DNA of 64,000 nucleotides from Desulfosporosinus sp. OT (GCF_000224515.1 NZ_AGAF01000120.1:35358-99357), one strand, 5' to 3'. Positions 26,439 through 36,038 are shown, numbered from the stretch's first letter. Notes: a model not told the origin generated them from the letters alone. Numbers and translations are program-made.

Positions 26439-27800
26439 TTAGGTATCCAGTTCATCTAAAACGCCGAACTCTTCTTCAAATGGCCGAACATGCTTGTTTC
26501 CCCAAATAAAGTAGTACGCGATAGCGATGACATAAACAAGAGCCGCCCATTTCAAAGCTGGTACACTTGAAATAATGACACTTATAGTCAGAAAAATGCC
26601 TATCAGAAAGCTAATGACCGGGATTACTGGATACCATACTTTAAAGGGTCTTTTGAGATTGGGTTCTCTGGAGCGTAAGACAAACAGACTGATTAGGCTA
26701 AGCATATAAAGTGCAACCGAGCCGATAACTGCAATGGTAATCACGATTGCTGTCTGACCCGTGAGAACAACACCCAGTCCAACAAGTCCAGGAACTAACA
26801 AGGCCCAGACTGGAGTATGACGTTTAGGGTCGACATACGCGAGGAATTTAGGCAAATAACCAGTTCTAGCCATCGCATAGGTCTGCCGGGAATACCCTAC
26901 TATAATTCCATGCAGGGAAGCTATTAAACCGAACAAACCTATGATATTAACCAACATGACAATCGTGCTATTTTCACCGAAAACTTGGGCTAAAGCAATG
27001 GGCAATGGAAAATCTACCGCTGAGACTAAGTTGTAATCGGCAATACCTGCCGTCAGGAAGAGGGTTAGGAAGCCCATGATCATCAAAGTTCCCATACCGC
27101 TCAGAAAACCTTTAGGGATATCCTTCTGCGGATTCACCATTTCCTCCGCAGCCATGGCTCCGCCTTCAATGGCGAGATAGAACCAGATGGCAAAAGGTAC
27201 GGCTGCCATAACCCCTTTCATACCGAAAGGAAGAAGCGGTGCTGTCATAACACGAGCCATAGAAAAGTGAGGGGCTGCAGCAACCCAGTAAATAGCTAAA
27301 CCAGCTAAGGCAATGACTGTGAACACTAGTTCTACCATTGCTGAAGTTTTCATTCCCAAGTAATTAATAAAGATAAAAAATAAGAAAGCGGCAACCGCTG
27401 CAGTTACTGTCGGGACGGACGGGATGAGAAAGTTAATATACCCACCGACAGCCAACGCAATGGCGGGAGGAGCAAACACAAATTCAATTAAACAGCTGAT
27501 ACCATTCATATACCCCCAAAAAGGTCCCATTGCTCTGCGTGCATAGGCAGAAGGCCCACCGGCATGGGGTATGGACGTTGCTAACTCTGAGTAGGATAAA
27601 ATAAACGTGACATAAAAGATCGTAACTGGTATCAATGCCATGGCTAACCCCATAGGTCCACCTGCTCCGAACCCATAGCTCCAGCCAAAATAGTTACCCG
27701 AGATTACTAAGCCGACTGCGAGAGCCCATAAGTGAATTGGTTTTAATACTCTGGATAAATGTGGATCTTCACCGGTTCCGTGTTTAGTTTCAGTAGTCAC
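26439..27800 (-). CDS. eat: Ethanolamine permease, APC family
   Basis: Amino acid/polyamine-type permease of 453 aa with about 12 membrane helices. It has VGLVISGNYFGWSYGF and HAGGPSAYARRAMGPFWGY, typical of ethanolamine permeases (Eat) and unrelated to EutH, which is absent here. It is the first gene after the leader terminator at 27871-27940, so its expression should be the direct target of the EutVW antitermination pair. Confidence 0.9.
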   Translation of the reverse strand: MTTETKHGTGEDPHLSRVLKPIHLWALAVGLVISGNYFGWSYGFGAGGPMGLAMALIPVTIFYVTFILSYSELATSIPHAGGPSAYARRAMGPFWGYMNGISCLIEFVFAPPAIALAVGGYINFLIPSVPTVTAAVAAFLFFIFINYLGMKTSAMVELVFTVIALAGLAIYWVAAAPHFSMARVMTAPLLPFGMKGVMAAVPFAIWFYLAIEGGAMAAEEMVNPQKDIPKGFLSGMGTLMIMGFLTLFLTAGIADYNLVSAVDFPLPIALAQVFGENSTIVMLVNIIGLFGLIASLHGIIVGYSRQTYAMARTGYLPKFLAYVDPKRHTPVWALLVPGLVGLGVVLTGQTAIVITIAVIGSVALYMLSLISLFVLRSREPNLKRPFKVWYPVIPVISFLIGIFLTISVIISSVPALKWAALVYVIAIAYYFIWGNKHVRPFEEEFGVLDELDT

Positions 27801-27870
27801 ACAAAAGCCTCCCCTTTATTTTTTTAGTGCATTCCTATCAGAGCTATAAACTACTGCCTCCTTTCCCCCC

Positions 27871-27940
27871 AAAAAAAGAAGGCCCTTTATCACATCCCGA
27901 AAATTTCGGGATGCAATAAAGGGCCTTCTTGCCCACTATT
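27871..27940 (-). promoter_or_regulatory. Leader terminator with a mutually exclusive hairpin (candidate EutV antitermination site)
   Basis: On the minus strand a 15-bp stem (27916-27930 with 27876-27890) extended by an inner CATCCCGAAA/TTTCGGGATG stem ends in seven T's: a very strong terminator before the permease gene. Overlapping its 5' arm is a competing hairpin, 10-bp arms with one mismatch and one G-U (27931-27940 with 27915-27924) around a hexaloop reading AAGAAG in RNA. ANTAR regulators such as EutV bind hexaloop hairpins of this layout. The loop starts with A but does not show the expected G at position 4. Confidence 0.75.
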
Positions 27941-28072
27941 CCTTTGTGAAAACGGATGTCTCTTACTGGCAGAGACAAATCTGAATCTCTGTAATATTAC
28001 TATTCGACATTCTCTTCATTATTCCTTTAAATTCAGATAATTATTTTCAATAAAATATATTGCTATAAACTA

Positions 28073-28645
28073 TCAAAATGTTGCCCCATTCACTAGTCTG
28101 TTTGCCAGTTTTACGACCGTTATGCGAAGATCCATGGCCTGATGAATAAGCAATTGATGTGCTTCATAATCACTCACTCCCTCACGTTTGGCGAGAATAG
28201 CACGGGCTCGGGCAATCATTTTTTGACTTTGTAATTCATGCTGAGTGTTTTTCAATTTTGCCCGAACCTCTTGCATTTCTCTCCAACGCGCATAAGCAAT
28301 TTGGATAGCTGGTAATAGATCCCGTTCTGTAATCGGTTTGACAAGATACCCGTACACACTGACTTTCTCTGCCCGGTTAATAAACTTCGGCTGGCTATAG
28401 GCCGTTAGCAATAAAACTGGTATGTTCATGGAATGTAAGATCTTTGCCGCTTCCAAACCATCTAAACCCGGCATCATCACGTCAATAATGGCTAAATCTG
28501 GAGCGAGAGATTTAGCTAGGTCAACGGCCTTCTCGCCATTGTTTGCTTCGCCGCAGACAATATGTCCAGCCCCTTGTAACATTTCTTTAATGTCCAGACG
28601 AATTAAGGCCTCATCGTCAGCAATCAAGATGGATAGTGAACTCAT
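28073..28645 (-). CDS. eutV: EutV-like response regulator with ANTAR RNA-binding domain
   Basis: An N-terminal receiver domain (acidic pocket DDE at 10-12, phospho-Asp55 in IIDVMMPG, Lys in VKP) is followed by a coiled coil and a C-terminal ANTAR domain (KMIARARAILAKREGVSDYE). In Firmicutes EutV, phosphorylated by EutW, prevents termination in eut leaders. The gene overlaps eutW by 4 bp and directly precedes a leader with a terminator, matching that mechanism. Confidence 0.93.
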   Translation of the reverse strand: MSSLSILIADDEALIRLDIKEMLQGAGHIVCGEANNGEKAVDLAKSLAPDLAIIDVMMPGLDGLEAAKILHSMNIPVLLLTAYSQPKFINRAEKVSVYGYLVKPITERDLLPAIQIAYARWREMQEVRAKLKNTQHELQSQKMIARARAILAKREGVSDYEAHQLLIHQAMDLRITVVKLANRLVNGATF

Positions 28646-30078
28646 GACTGTTCCTCCGAATTATGTTTTGGAAAGCTAACCGTAACACATGTCATTCCTT
28701 CAATGCGTCCCATTTGGAACTCGCCGCCCAATTGTTCTCCGATTAAAGAATCTACAATTTGTAAACCCAATCGCCGTTGTTGCACTTGATCAAAGGGCAC
28801 GAGTGGTTCCGGGCCGTTGTCCCTCACGGAAAGTTGTATTTTTTCCTTCGTCTCTGATATGGCCAAGGTGATTACGCCTTTTTCTAAGAAACGAACCCCA
28901 TGTTTGAAACTGTTCGTCAATAGCTCATTTATAACCAGGGCCAATGGAACCGCTTGCGAACTTGGCAAGAGAAGTTGTTGTCCATCAACATGGGTCTCAA
29001 TGCTTTGCTCTGGCAGCACGGAACTCTCTAACAAACCATTAAGAATACGCTGGCAGAGTTCCCACAAATCAATTGAATCGGAATTTTGACAGGAAAACAC
29101 ATCATGCACCATCGCGATAGATATGATTCGGTTTATGCTTGCCGTAAACTCCGCTTTTACAAGGTCTGAATTTGACCGTCGCACTTGAAGGCGAAGCAAA
29201 GCAGCTACATTTTGAAGATTATTCTTAACACGATGGTGGATCTCTCGAATAACGGTATTTTGCGCATGAAGTTCCTGCTCTTTTTTTCGAAGGTCTGTAA
29301 TGTCTCGAAAGGATATAACACAGCCGCTTAATTCTCCGTAAGTGACCAAAGGATAAGCTTGAAAAAAATAATTTTTACCTAGAATACAGAATTCGACAGG
29401 GTCTTTAAGGATAATCAGAACCTCATCTAAGGTAGCACAATTGAACACTGACAGATGAAAATCATTTCCTGATGCTTCAAATCCATTAATATCTTGATAT
29501 ATCTGGGCAGCTTTTTTGTTGACATACGTTATTCTAGTATTTTTATTTAAAACAAACAGCCCGTTTCCAACCCAATCTTCAAACTGTGACCCAGTCGTTG
29601 ACAAATACATCAAGGTGTTACTCAAACGTTCGGCCGTTTGAGTCAAAAGCTCCACTTGCTCTTCTTGACGTAATTCCTCGGATATATCCTTTTCCATGAT
29701 CAGAGCACCAATCACATCATCCGAAGCGTTACGAATCGCGACAACGGTCTGCTCTATGGGAATCCCTTCTTGGCTAACGCCTCGCACGTTCCGACTAGTT
29801 TTTCCAGTTTGGAACGTGCGATAAACCGCAGGCTCGCTGGTGGCAAAGGCTAATTCTCCGACGACACTATGACCATACAATGATCGGTTTTTTGGGCAAG
29901 CCCACGCCAACACCACGGCATCCACTCCGTCTTTCGACAAAGCATCAATAAATATATCCGTTCCTGTTATTTCGGCAGTATAAGGAATCTGTAAAGCCAA
30001 GGTTTCTAATACCTCGATATCGACCTCGTTCAGATTCGTGTACTCAATGCATAACCTTTTAACGGTCTCGCAATTCAT
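28642..30078 (-). CDS. eutW: EutW-like sensor histidine kinase
   Basis: Soluble kinase of 478 aa with no membrane helix. It has an N-terminal sensory domain of the PdtaS/EutW type, a PAS domain (about 168-262), an H-box of the HWE/HisKA_2 class (IREIHHRVKNNLQN, His281) and a HATPase domain (NELLTNSFKHG). Family members sense ethanolamine and phosphorylate EutV. The start overlaps eutP by 20 bp. Confidence 0.92.
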   Translation of the reverse strand: MNCETVKRLCIEYTNLNEVDIEVLETLALQIPYTAEITGTDIFIDALSKDGVDAVVLAWACPKNRSLYGHSVVGELAFATSEPAVYRTFQTGKTSRNVRGVSQEGIPIEQTVVAIRNASDDVIGALIMEKDISEELRQEEQVELLTQTAERLSNTLMYLSTTGSQFEDWVGNGLFVLNKNTRITYVNKKAAQIYQDINGFEASGNDFHLSVFNCATLDEVLIILKDPVEFCILGKNYFFQAYPLVTYGELSGCVISFRDITDLRKKEQELHAQNTVIREIHHRVKNNLQNVAALLRLQVRRSNSDLVKAEFTASINRIISIAMVHDVFSCQNSDSIDLWELCQRILNGLLESSVLPEQSIETHVDGQQLLLPSSQAVPLALVINELLTNSFKHGVRFLEKGVITLAISETKEKIQLSVRDNGPEPLVPFDQVQQRRLGLQIVDSLIGEQLGGEFQMGRIEGMTCVTVSFPKHNSEEQS

Positions 30079-30508
30079 TCAAAGCCTCCACTCGAAGACG
30101 CAACGGACTAAATCCTTCCCCATTCACGATCGACGTTGAATAGAAGGGTTCTGTTATTCCCGCGTAGACCAAATAAGAAACCGCTTGTTCGAGATTGGCT
30201 TTTGGTAAATCCACTTTAGTTATAATTCCGATGATAGGTTTGTTAAACACCTTTGCAAATTTTGGCGGATAAAACGTGCGTGGTTTTGTAGCATCTTGAA
30301 GCGCCCAAATCTCTGAAACTTGATGACTCGTGTCTATTAAGACATGGTAAAATCGAGGTATTTCAAGATATTCCCCTGGACAATCAATAAAGATCTGGGA
30401 AAAATCCAACATTTGCGTTTTCCGATAGCTGACTTGCTCATTCATAAGCATCTGTTTCAAAGAAGTCTTACCCGCGCCAATCCCTCCGATAAGTAATATT
30501 TTACCCAT
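30059..30508 (-). CDS. eutP: EutP/PduV-family P-loop protein
   Basis: Small Ras-like P-loop protein of 149 aa with GGIGAGKTS (8-16), DCPGEYLE in place of the DxxG switch and TKVD as the base-recognition motif. Family members associate with the microcompartment, and EutP has been reported as an acetate kinase. It lies between eutS and eutW with 1-bp and 20-bp overlaps. Confidence 0.9.
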   Translation of the reverse strand: MGKILLIGGIGAGKTSLKQMLMNEQVSYRKTQMLDFSQIFIDCPGEYLEIPRFYHVLIDTSHQVSEIWALQDATKPRTFYPPKFAKVFNKPIIGIITKVDLPKANLEQAVSYLVYAGITEPFYSTSIVNGEGFSPLRLRVEALNELRDR

Positions 30509-30846
30509 TAGCTTCTCGTCACATCCGTTGGTGAGAATCCTAAGATGGTAACTAAAGTATTTACAGCAGCATGTAAGGCTGCTTCAACACTGGAAACATC
30601 TCCAGTAATCACTAAAGATCCTGTGAAACGATCTAAAAAACCCAGTTCAATGTCCCCCGCTTTACTGGCAGCATCAGCCGCAATAATAGCTGCCTCGCTT
30701 GGCGTTATAGTCATAATTCCTATTGCTCCCTTGGTCATTATGCCTAATCGTTCGTGAATATCCTCTTGAGGGTTCGGAATAATATGGGCCATAGTTACCT
30801 GTTTTCCCGGAACGTACTCTTGGATCATGCGCTGTTTTTCAATCAA
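30508..30846 (-). CDS. eutS: EutS shell protein (permuted BMC-H)
   Basis: Circularly permuted hexameric shell protein of 112 aa, with [14 protein letters not shown] and [14 protein letters not shown] as in EutS. The TTG at 30846 is used because GGATGG lies about 9 nt upstream and the N-terminal residues align with the family; the internal ATG at 30828 has no ribosome-binding site. First gene of the eut locus. Confidence 0.93.
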   Translation of the reverse strand: MIEKQRMIQEYVPGKQVTMAHIIPNPQEDIHERLGIMTKGAIGIMTITPSEAAIIAADAASKAGDIELGFLDRFTGSLVITGDVSSVEAALHAAVNTLVTILGFSPTDVTRS

Positions 30847-30878
30847 TGTAAATCGCCACCATCCTTATGTCCATCTAT

Positions 30879-30907
30879 TTCCTAGTCATTTCGTCGAAAA
30901 TTGTCAA
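30879..30907 (-). promoter_or_regulatory. Candidate sigma-A promoter of the eut locus
   Basis: Consensus -35 TTGACA (30902-30907), 17-bp spacer and weak -10 TAGGAA (30879-30884), 33 nt before the eutS start. The weak -10 may mean activator dependence. Confidence 0.45.
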
Positions 30908-31033
30908 AATCCTTCTTTATCTCAGAATATACGCTATTAGTATTTGTACTTATACTCACTTAACCCCTTGTTCTTTAAAGTGTTTTCTGAATAACGAGAT
31001 CATCCAGATCTATCTCTTTGATCGTATAAATAA

Positions 31034-31059
31034 AACCCCTTACAGTTTTGTAAGAGGTT
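31034..31059 (-). terminator. Terminator of the 31099-31371 gene
   Basis: Eleven-bp stem with G-U pairing on the minus strand (31034-31044 with 31049-31059), 4-nt loop, T-rich tail. Confidence 0.8.
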
Positions 31060-31098
31060 AAATACTATTTGCTTCCGTTATTTCAGGTTAAACTCAAG

Positions 31099-31371
31099 CT
31101 ATCCTTCCAAACAGTTCTCAATGGTCTCAAACGCCGATTTAAAGTTTTCATTCCTAATTATTTGATCAATCATAATTTGTTTTTCATCGTTTGTGCACTC
31201 ATAAAAGATTGGATTCAGATCCCATTCATTTTCTGTTGGATAGTGACGCAAATTGGCTCTAACTGTTTTCTCTGTTTCACCATCTTTGAAGACTAACGTT
31301 AATGCGTAATTGTTAAAGTTATATTCATTATCAAAACCTGATCCATTAACCGCAATATCGAAAATCTCCAT
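31099..31371 (-). CDS. Small protein of unknown function
   Basis: I do not recognise this 90-aa acidic soluble protein. It has aromatic- and Asn-rich beta-like sequence and no motif I can name. It lies downstream of parC with its own terminator at 31034-31059, and an AGGAGG ribosome-binding sequence precedes the ATG, so it is likely real. Confidence 0.65.
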   Translation of the reverse strand: MEIFDIAVNGSGFDNEYNFNNYALTLVFKDGETEKTVRANLRHYPTENEWDLNPIFYECTNDEKQIMIDQIIRNENFKSAFETIENCLEG

Positions 31372-31435
31372 TTTCTAATACCTCCTCTTTTAAGACCTCT
31401 ATTTTTATTATGTTGTTTCAGTAACTTCTTTATTC

Positions 31436-31467
31436 CTGTTTTAGATTTTAAGTGGGATCTAAAACAG
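31436..31467 (-). terminator. Hairpin immediately after parC
   Basis: Perfect 11-bp stem (31436-31446 with 31457-31467) starting one base past the parC stop. It lacks a poly-T tail, so termination is only probable. Confidence 0.5.
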
Positions 31468-33888
31468 CTATATAATCCTGACAACGTAATCGTTCAACAA
31501 AACCGGAACCAATTGTTTGCCTGATTTGCCCCGAGAATCTCGTTTAACATTCTTCATCTCTATCTGGGTTACGTTTCCACTAACTTGAATGATGTTTAAC
31601 ACGTTTTCATATTTAACGTGGTAAATACCCATGATATAGCCAGTTCCTACTGGGTCTAGCTTAGCGATCGCAATTCCTTTTCCTGCCCGTCCTTGAGGTT
31701 TGTATTCTTCCAATGGAGTACGTTTTACGAAACCTCGCTCAGTTACCGTCACTAGATCCCCATAAGGGTCTTTTTCTGAGCTGGTCAGCAGCAGAGCATC
31801 AACAACCCGATCTTCTTTGCCTAAAGCTATCCCTTTGACCCCGCGTGATTTACGTCCCATTGGGTTAATTTCTGTTTCTTGGTAACGTATCGCTTGCCCT
31901 TGATGCGTGACGAGGAATACTTCCCTTTGGTTATTGCTCAGAAACACTTTGACAACAGCATCGTCCTCTTTAAGCCCCATGGTTTCTGAGGAGCGAGCGT
32001 TTACAAAATCGCTTGCAGGACTCCGCATGACCAAACCATTTTTCGTGACAATTAGAAAAAACGACGTATCTGTAGTGTCTTTGAGAGCAAGAATAGACAC
32101 TACTTTTTCTTCCATAGACAAGGTTAATAAATTGGTTAGGGGTCCCCCTTTATCTTTAACCCCTGCCTCAGGAACATTTTTTGCCTTAATACTATAGAAT
32201 TTTCCGGTATGAGTAAAAAAATAAAGCGTATCCTTATCCGTGCAAGAGATCTTCTCTGCTAAAGTATCTCCATCCTTGTAAGCACAGATTAAGGCATTCC
32301 CTTTGTTTTTCTTTGTTTGGATAGGCATCCTTTTGATAAATCCATTGCTTGTGAGCATAACTTCGATGAGACTCTCGGGTTCCTCAAAGGAACTCAGATC
32401 TAGCTGATCTCTCATTGCCTCTGGTAGAATGAGAGTCCGTCGATCGTCGCCGTACTTATCGGCAATTTCTTTGAGTTCCTTCTTGATAATATCATAAACC
32501 TTATTCACATCCGCCAAGATACTTTCTAACTCAGCAATGAGTTTTAAGGCTTCGGCATGTTCCTTCTTAATGCTATCCAGTTCAAAGTTGGTTAAGTGTT
32601 GCAACTTCATATCGAGAATGGCCTGTGCTTGAGTCTCGGAGAGCTCAAATCGGGTAATAAGTGCAGCCTTAGCTAAGGAAGGAGTCTTACTGGCCCGGAT
32701 AAGGGCAATTACTTCATCTAGATTATTGATGGCGATAACTAATCCTTCAAGAATGTGGGCGTTTAAACGGGCTTTTTCTAAATCAAATTCCGTCCGTTTC
32801 GTGACCACGATTCTGCGATGGGTAATAAATGCCGCGTTGATCTCTTTTAGTCCAAGGACCTTCGGCGTACCTTCTGCCGTAATAACTAAGTTGATAATTC
32901 CAAAGGTATCTTCCAGCTGAGTATATTTATACAGAAGACGTAAGATTCTCAGCGGGTCGACATCTTTTCGACATTCAACGACAAGTCGGATTCCCTCCCG
33001 ATCGGATTCATCCCTGACCTCGCTTATGCCCTCAATCTTATTTGAATCTGCCAGCGTTTCGATTTTAGCAGCCAGCGTTGATTTATTAACTTGATAAGGA
33101 ATTTCGGTGATTACGATTAAACTTTTGCCATTTTTATTTTGTTCGATCATGGCTTTACCACGCATCGTCACTTTTCCGCGTCCGGTTTTATATGCATTGT
33201 CTATACCCTCTGTGCCGATAATCAAACCACCGGTGGGGAAGTCCGGCCCACTCACCTTTTCTCTCAGCTCATCCACCGAAATCCCCGGCTTATCGATTTG
33301 CAAGATCACGCCGGTTACGACTTCCCGTAAATTGTGAGGAGGCATATTAGACATCATTCCGACGGCAATTCCAGACCCTCCGTTGACTAAGAGGTTAGGG
33401 AAAGGGCTGGGGAGAACGACAGGTTCTTTCAGACGTTGATCATAGTTTGCTTTGAAAAGGACCGTCTTCTTCTCGATATCTTGAGTCATCAATTGAGATA
33501 GATGGGTCATTCTCATTTCCGTGTACCGCATAGCTGCCGCATTATCACCATCGATTGAACCGAAATTTCCCTGACCATCCACCATAGGGTATCTTGTTGA
33601 CCAAGGTTGAGCCAAACGAACAGCTGCATCATAGATCGAAGAGTCACCGTGAGGATGGTATTTTCCCATGCAGTCCCCAACTAAGCGAGCTGACTTGCTG
33701 TACGGTTTATCGGTATGCATCCCTATTTCGTCCATTGAAAAAAGAATTCTGCGATGAACCGGCTTAAGCCCATCTCTAACATCGGGAACAGCCCTCTGCA
33801 AGATAACATGTTTGGAATAACCCAAGAACGATTCTGGCAAGACGTCTTCGAGTGGACGCTGATTGATGTTGTCTTCAGTTATACTCAT
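31468..33888 (-). CDS. parC: Type IIA topoisomerase subunit A, topoisomerase IV-like
   Basis: DNA-cleaving subunit of 806 aa. The catalytic Tyr122 is in AAAMRYTEMR. The quinolone-determining region reads HGDSSIYD, with Ser83 and Asp87 as in sensitive enzymes. The C-terminal beta-pinwheel has KKNKGNALI where gyrase carries the GyrA box (QRRGGKG-like), so strand-wrapping gyrase activity is unlikely and ParC is the better call. It follows the subunit B gene by 24 bp. Confidence 0.85.
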   Translation of the reverse strand: MSITEDNINQRPLEDVLPESFLGYSKHVILQRAVPDVRDGLKPVHRRILFSMDEIGMHTDKPYSKSARLVGDCMGKYHPHGDSSIYDAAVRLAQPWSTRYPMVDGQGNFGSIDGDNAAAMRYTEMRMTHLSQLMTQDIEKKTVLFKANYDQRLKEPVVLPSPFPNLLVNGGSGIAVGMMSNMPPHNLREVVTGVILQIDKPGISVDELREKVSGPDFPTGGLIIGTEGIDNAYKTGRGKVTMRGKAMIEQNKNGKSLIVITEIPYQVNKSTLAAKIETLADSNKIEGISEVRDESDREGIRLVVECRKDVDPLRILRLLYKYTQLEDTFGIINLVITAEGTPKVLGLKEINAAFITHRRIVVTKRTEFDLEKARLNAHILEGLVIAINNLDEVIALIRASKTPSLAKAALITRFELSETQAQAILDMKLQHLTNFELDSIKKEHAEALKLIAELESILADVNKVYDIIKKELKEIADKYGDDRRTLILPEAMRDQLDLSSFEEPESLIEVMLTSNGFIKRMPIQTKKNKGNALICAYKDGDTLAEKISCTDKDTLYFFTHTGKFYSIKAKNVPEAGVKDKGGPLTNLLTLSMEEKVVSILALKDTTDTSFFLIVTKNGLVMRSPASDFVNARSSETMGLKEDDAVVKVFLSNNQREVFLVTHQGQAIRYQETEINPMGRKSRGVKGIALGKEDRVVDALLLTSSEKDPYGDLVTVTERGFVKRTPLEEYKPQGRAGKGIAIAKLDPVGTGYIMGIYHVKYENVLNIIQVSGNVTQIEMKNVKRDSRGKSGKQLVPVLLNDYVVRII

Positions 33889-33912
33889 CGGGTCTTATCT
33901 CTCCTTAATAAC

Positions 33913-35826
33913 CTACATATCATCTTCCGTAAAGACAATGTTTTCCATCAGAAAATCTCGCCTTGGCTCTACTTGCTCACTCATGAGAATTCTAAGCTTA
34001 CGCTCTGCTTCCAGAGTATCATCAATCGTCACTTGGATCATGCGCCGATTTACAGGATTCAAGGTTGTTTCCCAAAGCTGTTCCGGATTCATTTCGCCTA
34101 GTCCTTTATAACGTGAGATCTTGGCCGTCTTGCCTAAATCCTTAAGTTCTCTCTTCAATTCATGATCGTCGAAAGCGTAGCGTATTATCTTACCTCGCTC
34201 CTTCTCCACTTTGTACAAAGGAGATTGCGCGATATAAACCCTTCCACTCAGAATGAGTGGTTTCATGTATCTATAGAAAAACGTTAACAATAGACAGCGA
34301 ATGTGTGCTCCGTCAATATCAGCATCCGTCATAATACAGACCCGGGAGTAGTTGCCCTTTTCCAAATCAAATTCTTTGCCGATACCCGAACCAACGGCCG
34401 TGATAATACTCCTGATCTCCTCATTTCCTAAGACCTTATCTATCTTAGCACGATAAGTGTTAATAACCTTGCCCCGCAAAGGAAGAATAGCCTGAAATCG
34501 CCGATCACGCCCCATTTTGGCCGAACCGCCTGCACTATCCCCTTCGACGAGGAAAAGTTCATTACGCGATTTATCCTTCCCACTACAGGCCGCAAGCTTA
34601 CCGCTAAGTGCTTTAACCTCCGCATCACGTGCTTTCTTTTTAAGCTCCTTAGCCTTCTTCGCAGCAAGTCTTAACAGACAGGTTGTCAATGTTCGATTGA
34701 TAACGTCCTTAGCTATGGAAGTGTTTTGCTCAAAAAATTGACCGATTCCTTCATTAGTTAGCGACTGAACAAGGCCCTCAACTTCCATATTAGAGAGTTT
34801 GGTCTTGGTTTGTCCTTCAAATTGGGGATCTTTAACCTTGAGTGATAGTACACACGTTAGGCCGTCTTTAAGGTCATCCCCGATAAGACTCTCATCTTTT
34901 TTGAAAAGATTGTTCTTACGTCCGTAATTATTAAAAGCTTTCGTTAAAGCCGTGCGAAAACCCGACTCATGAGTCCCCCCTTCATCCGTGGGGATATTGT
35001 TCACATAAGAGTGAAAAGATTCATCATCTCCGTCGTTATACTGAATGGCACACTCTACAATGACATCATCCTTTTCCCCTTTAAAATAGATTGGTTTCTT
35101 ATGAACAGGCATAACATTAGATTCCTTAATTATGTGTTCAACAAAACCAATCACTCCATTTTTTGGAGCAAAGACTTCTGACTTTGTTTCTCCACGCAAG
35201 TCAGTAAGGACAATGGTTAGTCCCTCGTTGAGAAACGACAACTCCATTAAACGGCTTCTTAATGAATCATATTTGAAAACAGTCGTTTCTTTGAAGATTT
35301 GTGGATCGGGTTTGAAAATTACGGTTGTGCCAGTACCCGTTATTTTTTTCTTGACGACGTGCAGATCTGACTTGAGCTGACCTCCATTGACATACTCAAC
35401 TCGATAAAGTTTTCCGCTTCGTTTTATGTCAACTGTTAGATAAACCGACAAGGCATTGACTACACTTGCTCCAACTCCATGCAATCCTCCAGAGGTTTTA
35501 TAGGTATCCCCGCCAAATTTACCGCCTGCGTGCAACGTCTCAAAAGCTAAACGCACAGCCGCAATTTTCTTGACAGAATGTATGTCAACCGGAATCCCTC
35601 GCCCATTGTCCTCGATCGTTATCGATCCATCTATGTTAATAGCAACAGCGATTTGATTACAAAATCCGGCACCGACTTCATCAATTGCGTTATCGATGAT
35701 TTCATAAACACAATGGTGAAGCCCTCTACTCCCGGTAGAACCGATATACATGCCAGGACGTTTGCGTACCGCCTCCAATCCTTCTAGGACCTGGATAGAT
35801 TCTGCGTTATATTGCGTTTCTGACAA
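33913..35826 (-). CDS. parE: Type IIA topoisomerase subunit B, topoisomerase IV-like
   Basis: ATPase subunit of 637 aa. A GHKL ATP-binding domain comes first (DNAIDEV, DNGRGIPVDIH, GGLHGVGASVVNAL), then the transducer and the TOPRIM domain with EGDSAGGSAK and DADIDGAHIR. Length fits short ParE/GyrB proteins. It is co-transcribed with parC. ParE versus GyrB is decided mainly by the partner's missing GyrA box. Confidence 0.88.
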   Translation of the reverse strand: MSETQYNAESIQVLEGLEAVRKRPGMYIGSTGSRGLHHCVYEIIDNAIDEVGAGFCNQIAVAINIDGSITIEDNGRGIPVDIHSVKKIAAVRLAFETLHAGGKFGGDTYKTSGGLHGVGASVVNALSVYLTVDIKRSGKLYRVEYVNGGQLKSDLHVVKKKITGTGTTVIFKPDPQIFKETTVFKYDSLRSRLMELSFLNEGLTIVLTDLRGETKSEVFAPKNGVIGFVEHIIKESNVMPVHKKPIYFKGEKDDVIVECAIQYNDGDDESFHSYVNNIPTDEGGTHESGFRTALTKAFNNYGRKNNLFKKDESLIGDDLKDGLTCVLSLKVKDPQFEGQTKTKLSNMEVEGLVQSLTNEGIGQFFEQNTSIAKDVINRTLTTCLLRLAAKKAKELKKKARDAEVKALSGKLAACSGKDKSRNELFLVEGDSAGGSAKMGRDRRFQAILPLRGKVINTYRAKIDKVLGNEEIRSIITAVGSGIGKEFDLEKGNYSRVCIMTDADIDGAHIRCLLLTFFYRYMKPLILSGRVYIAQSPLYKVEKERGKIIRYAFDDHELKRELKDLGKTAKISRYKGLGEMNPEQLWETTLNPVNRRMIQVTIDDTLEAERKLRILMSEQVEPRRDFLMENIVFTEDDM

Positions 35827-35931
35827 GACCAGTTCACTTCCTTAAAGATTCGCTATTTTTGATGGCTACCCACCGATAAGTACAATATCACCAGTTGAGC
35901 CACTTTGTCTAGGTTACTCGCTAATTTAAAT

Positions 35932-35956
35932 AAAAACCGAGGCTTTTGCCCTCGGT
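35932..35956 (-). terminator. Terminator in front of parE
   Basis: Seven-bp GC-rich stem (35936-35942 with 35950-35956) followed on the minus strand by TTTTTATTT. It stands upstream of parE, not after any minus-strand gene; the next genes to the right are on the plus strand. It may be an attenuator in the parEC leader. Confidence 0.7.
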
Positions 35957-36010
35957 CTTCTAACTGTTCTTAACTATTAAAAACAACCACTCTCATCATG
36001 GGAATAAGGT

Positions 36011-36038
36011 ACATTTACAAGTAAATTTCCATAATCTA
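36011..36038 (+). promoter_or_regulatory. Candidate sigma-K promoter (sporulation, mother cell)
   Basis: AC (36011-36012), 17 bp, then CATAATCTA (36030-36038), matching AC-N17-CATANNNTA. The predicted start at about 36043 leaves a 20-nt leader with GGAAGAGAGG before the ATG at 36063. An overlapping sigma-A reading (TTTACA-N17-TAGAAT, 36014-36042) is the alternative. Confidence 0.5.

Noticed and set aside
27958-27994. Alternative hairpins in the eut leader as canonical EutV sites
   Set aside because: Stems GTCTCT/AGAGAC and CAGAGA/TCTCTG exist but share bases and have 7- and 10-nt loops, not the expected hexaloop, so I did not annotate them as regulator sites.
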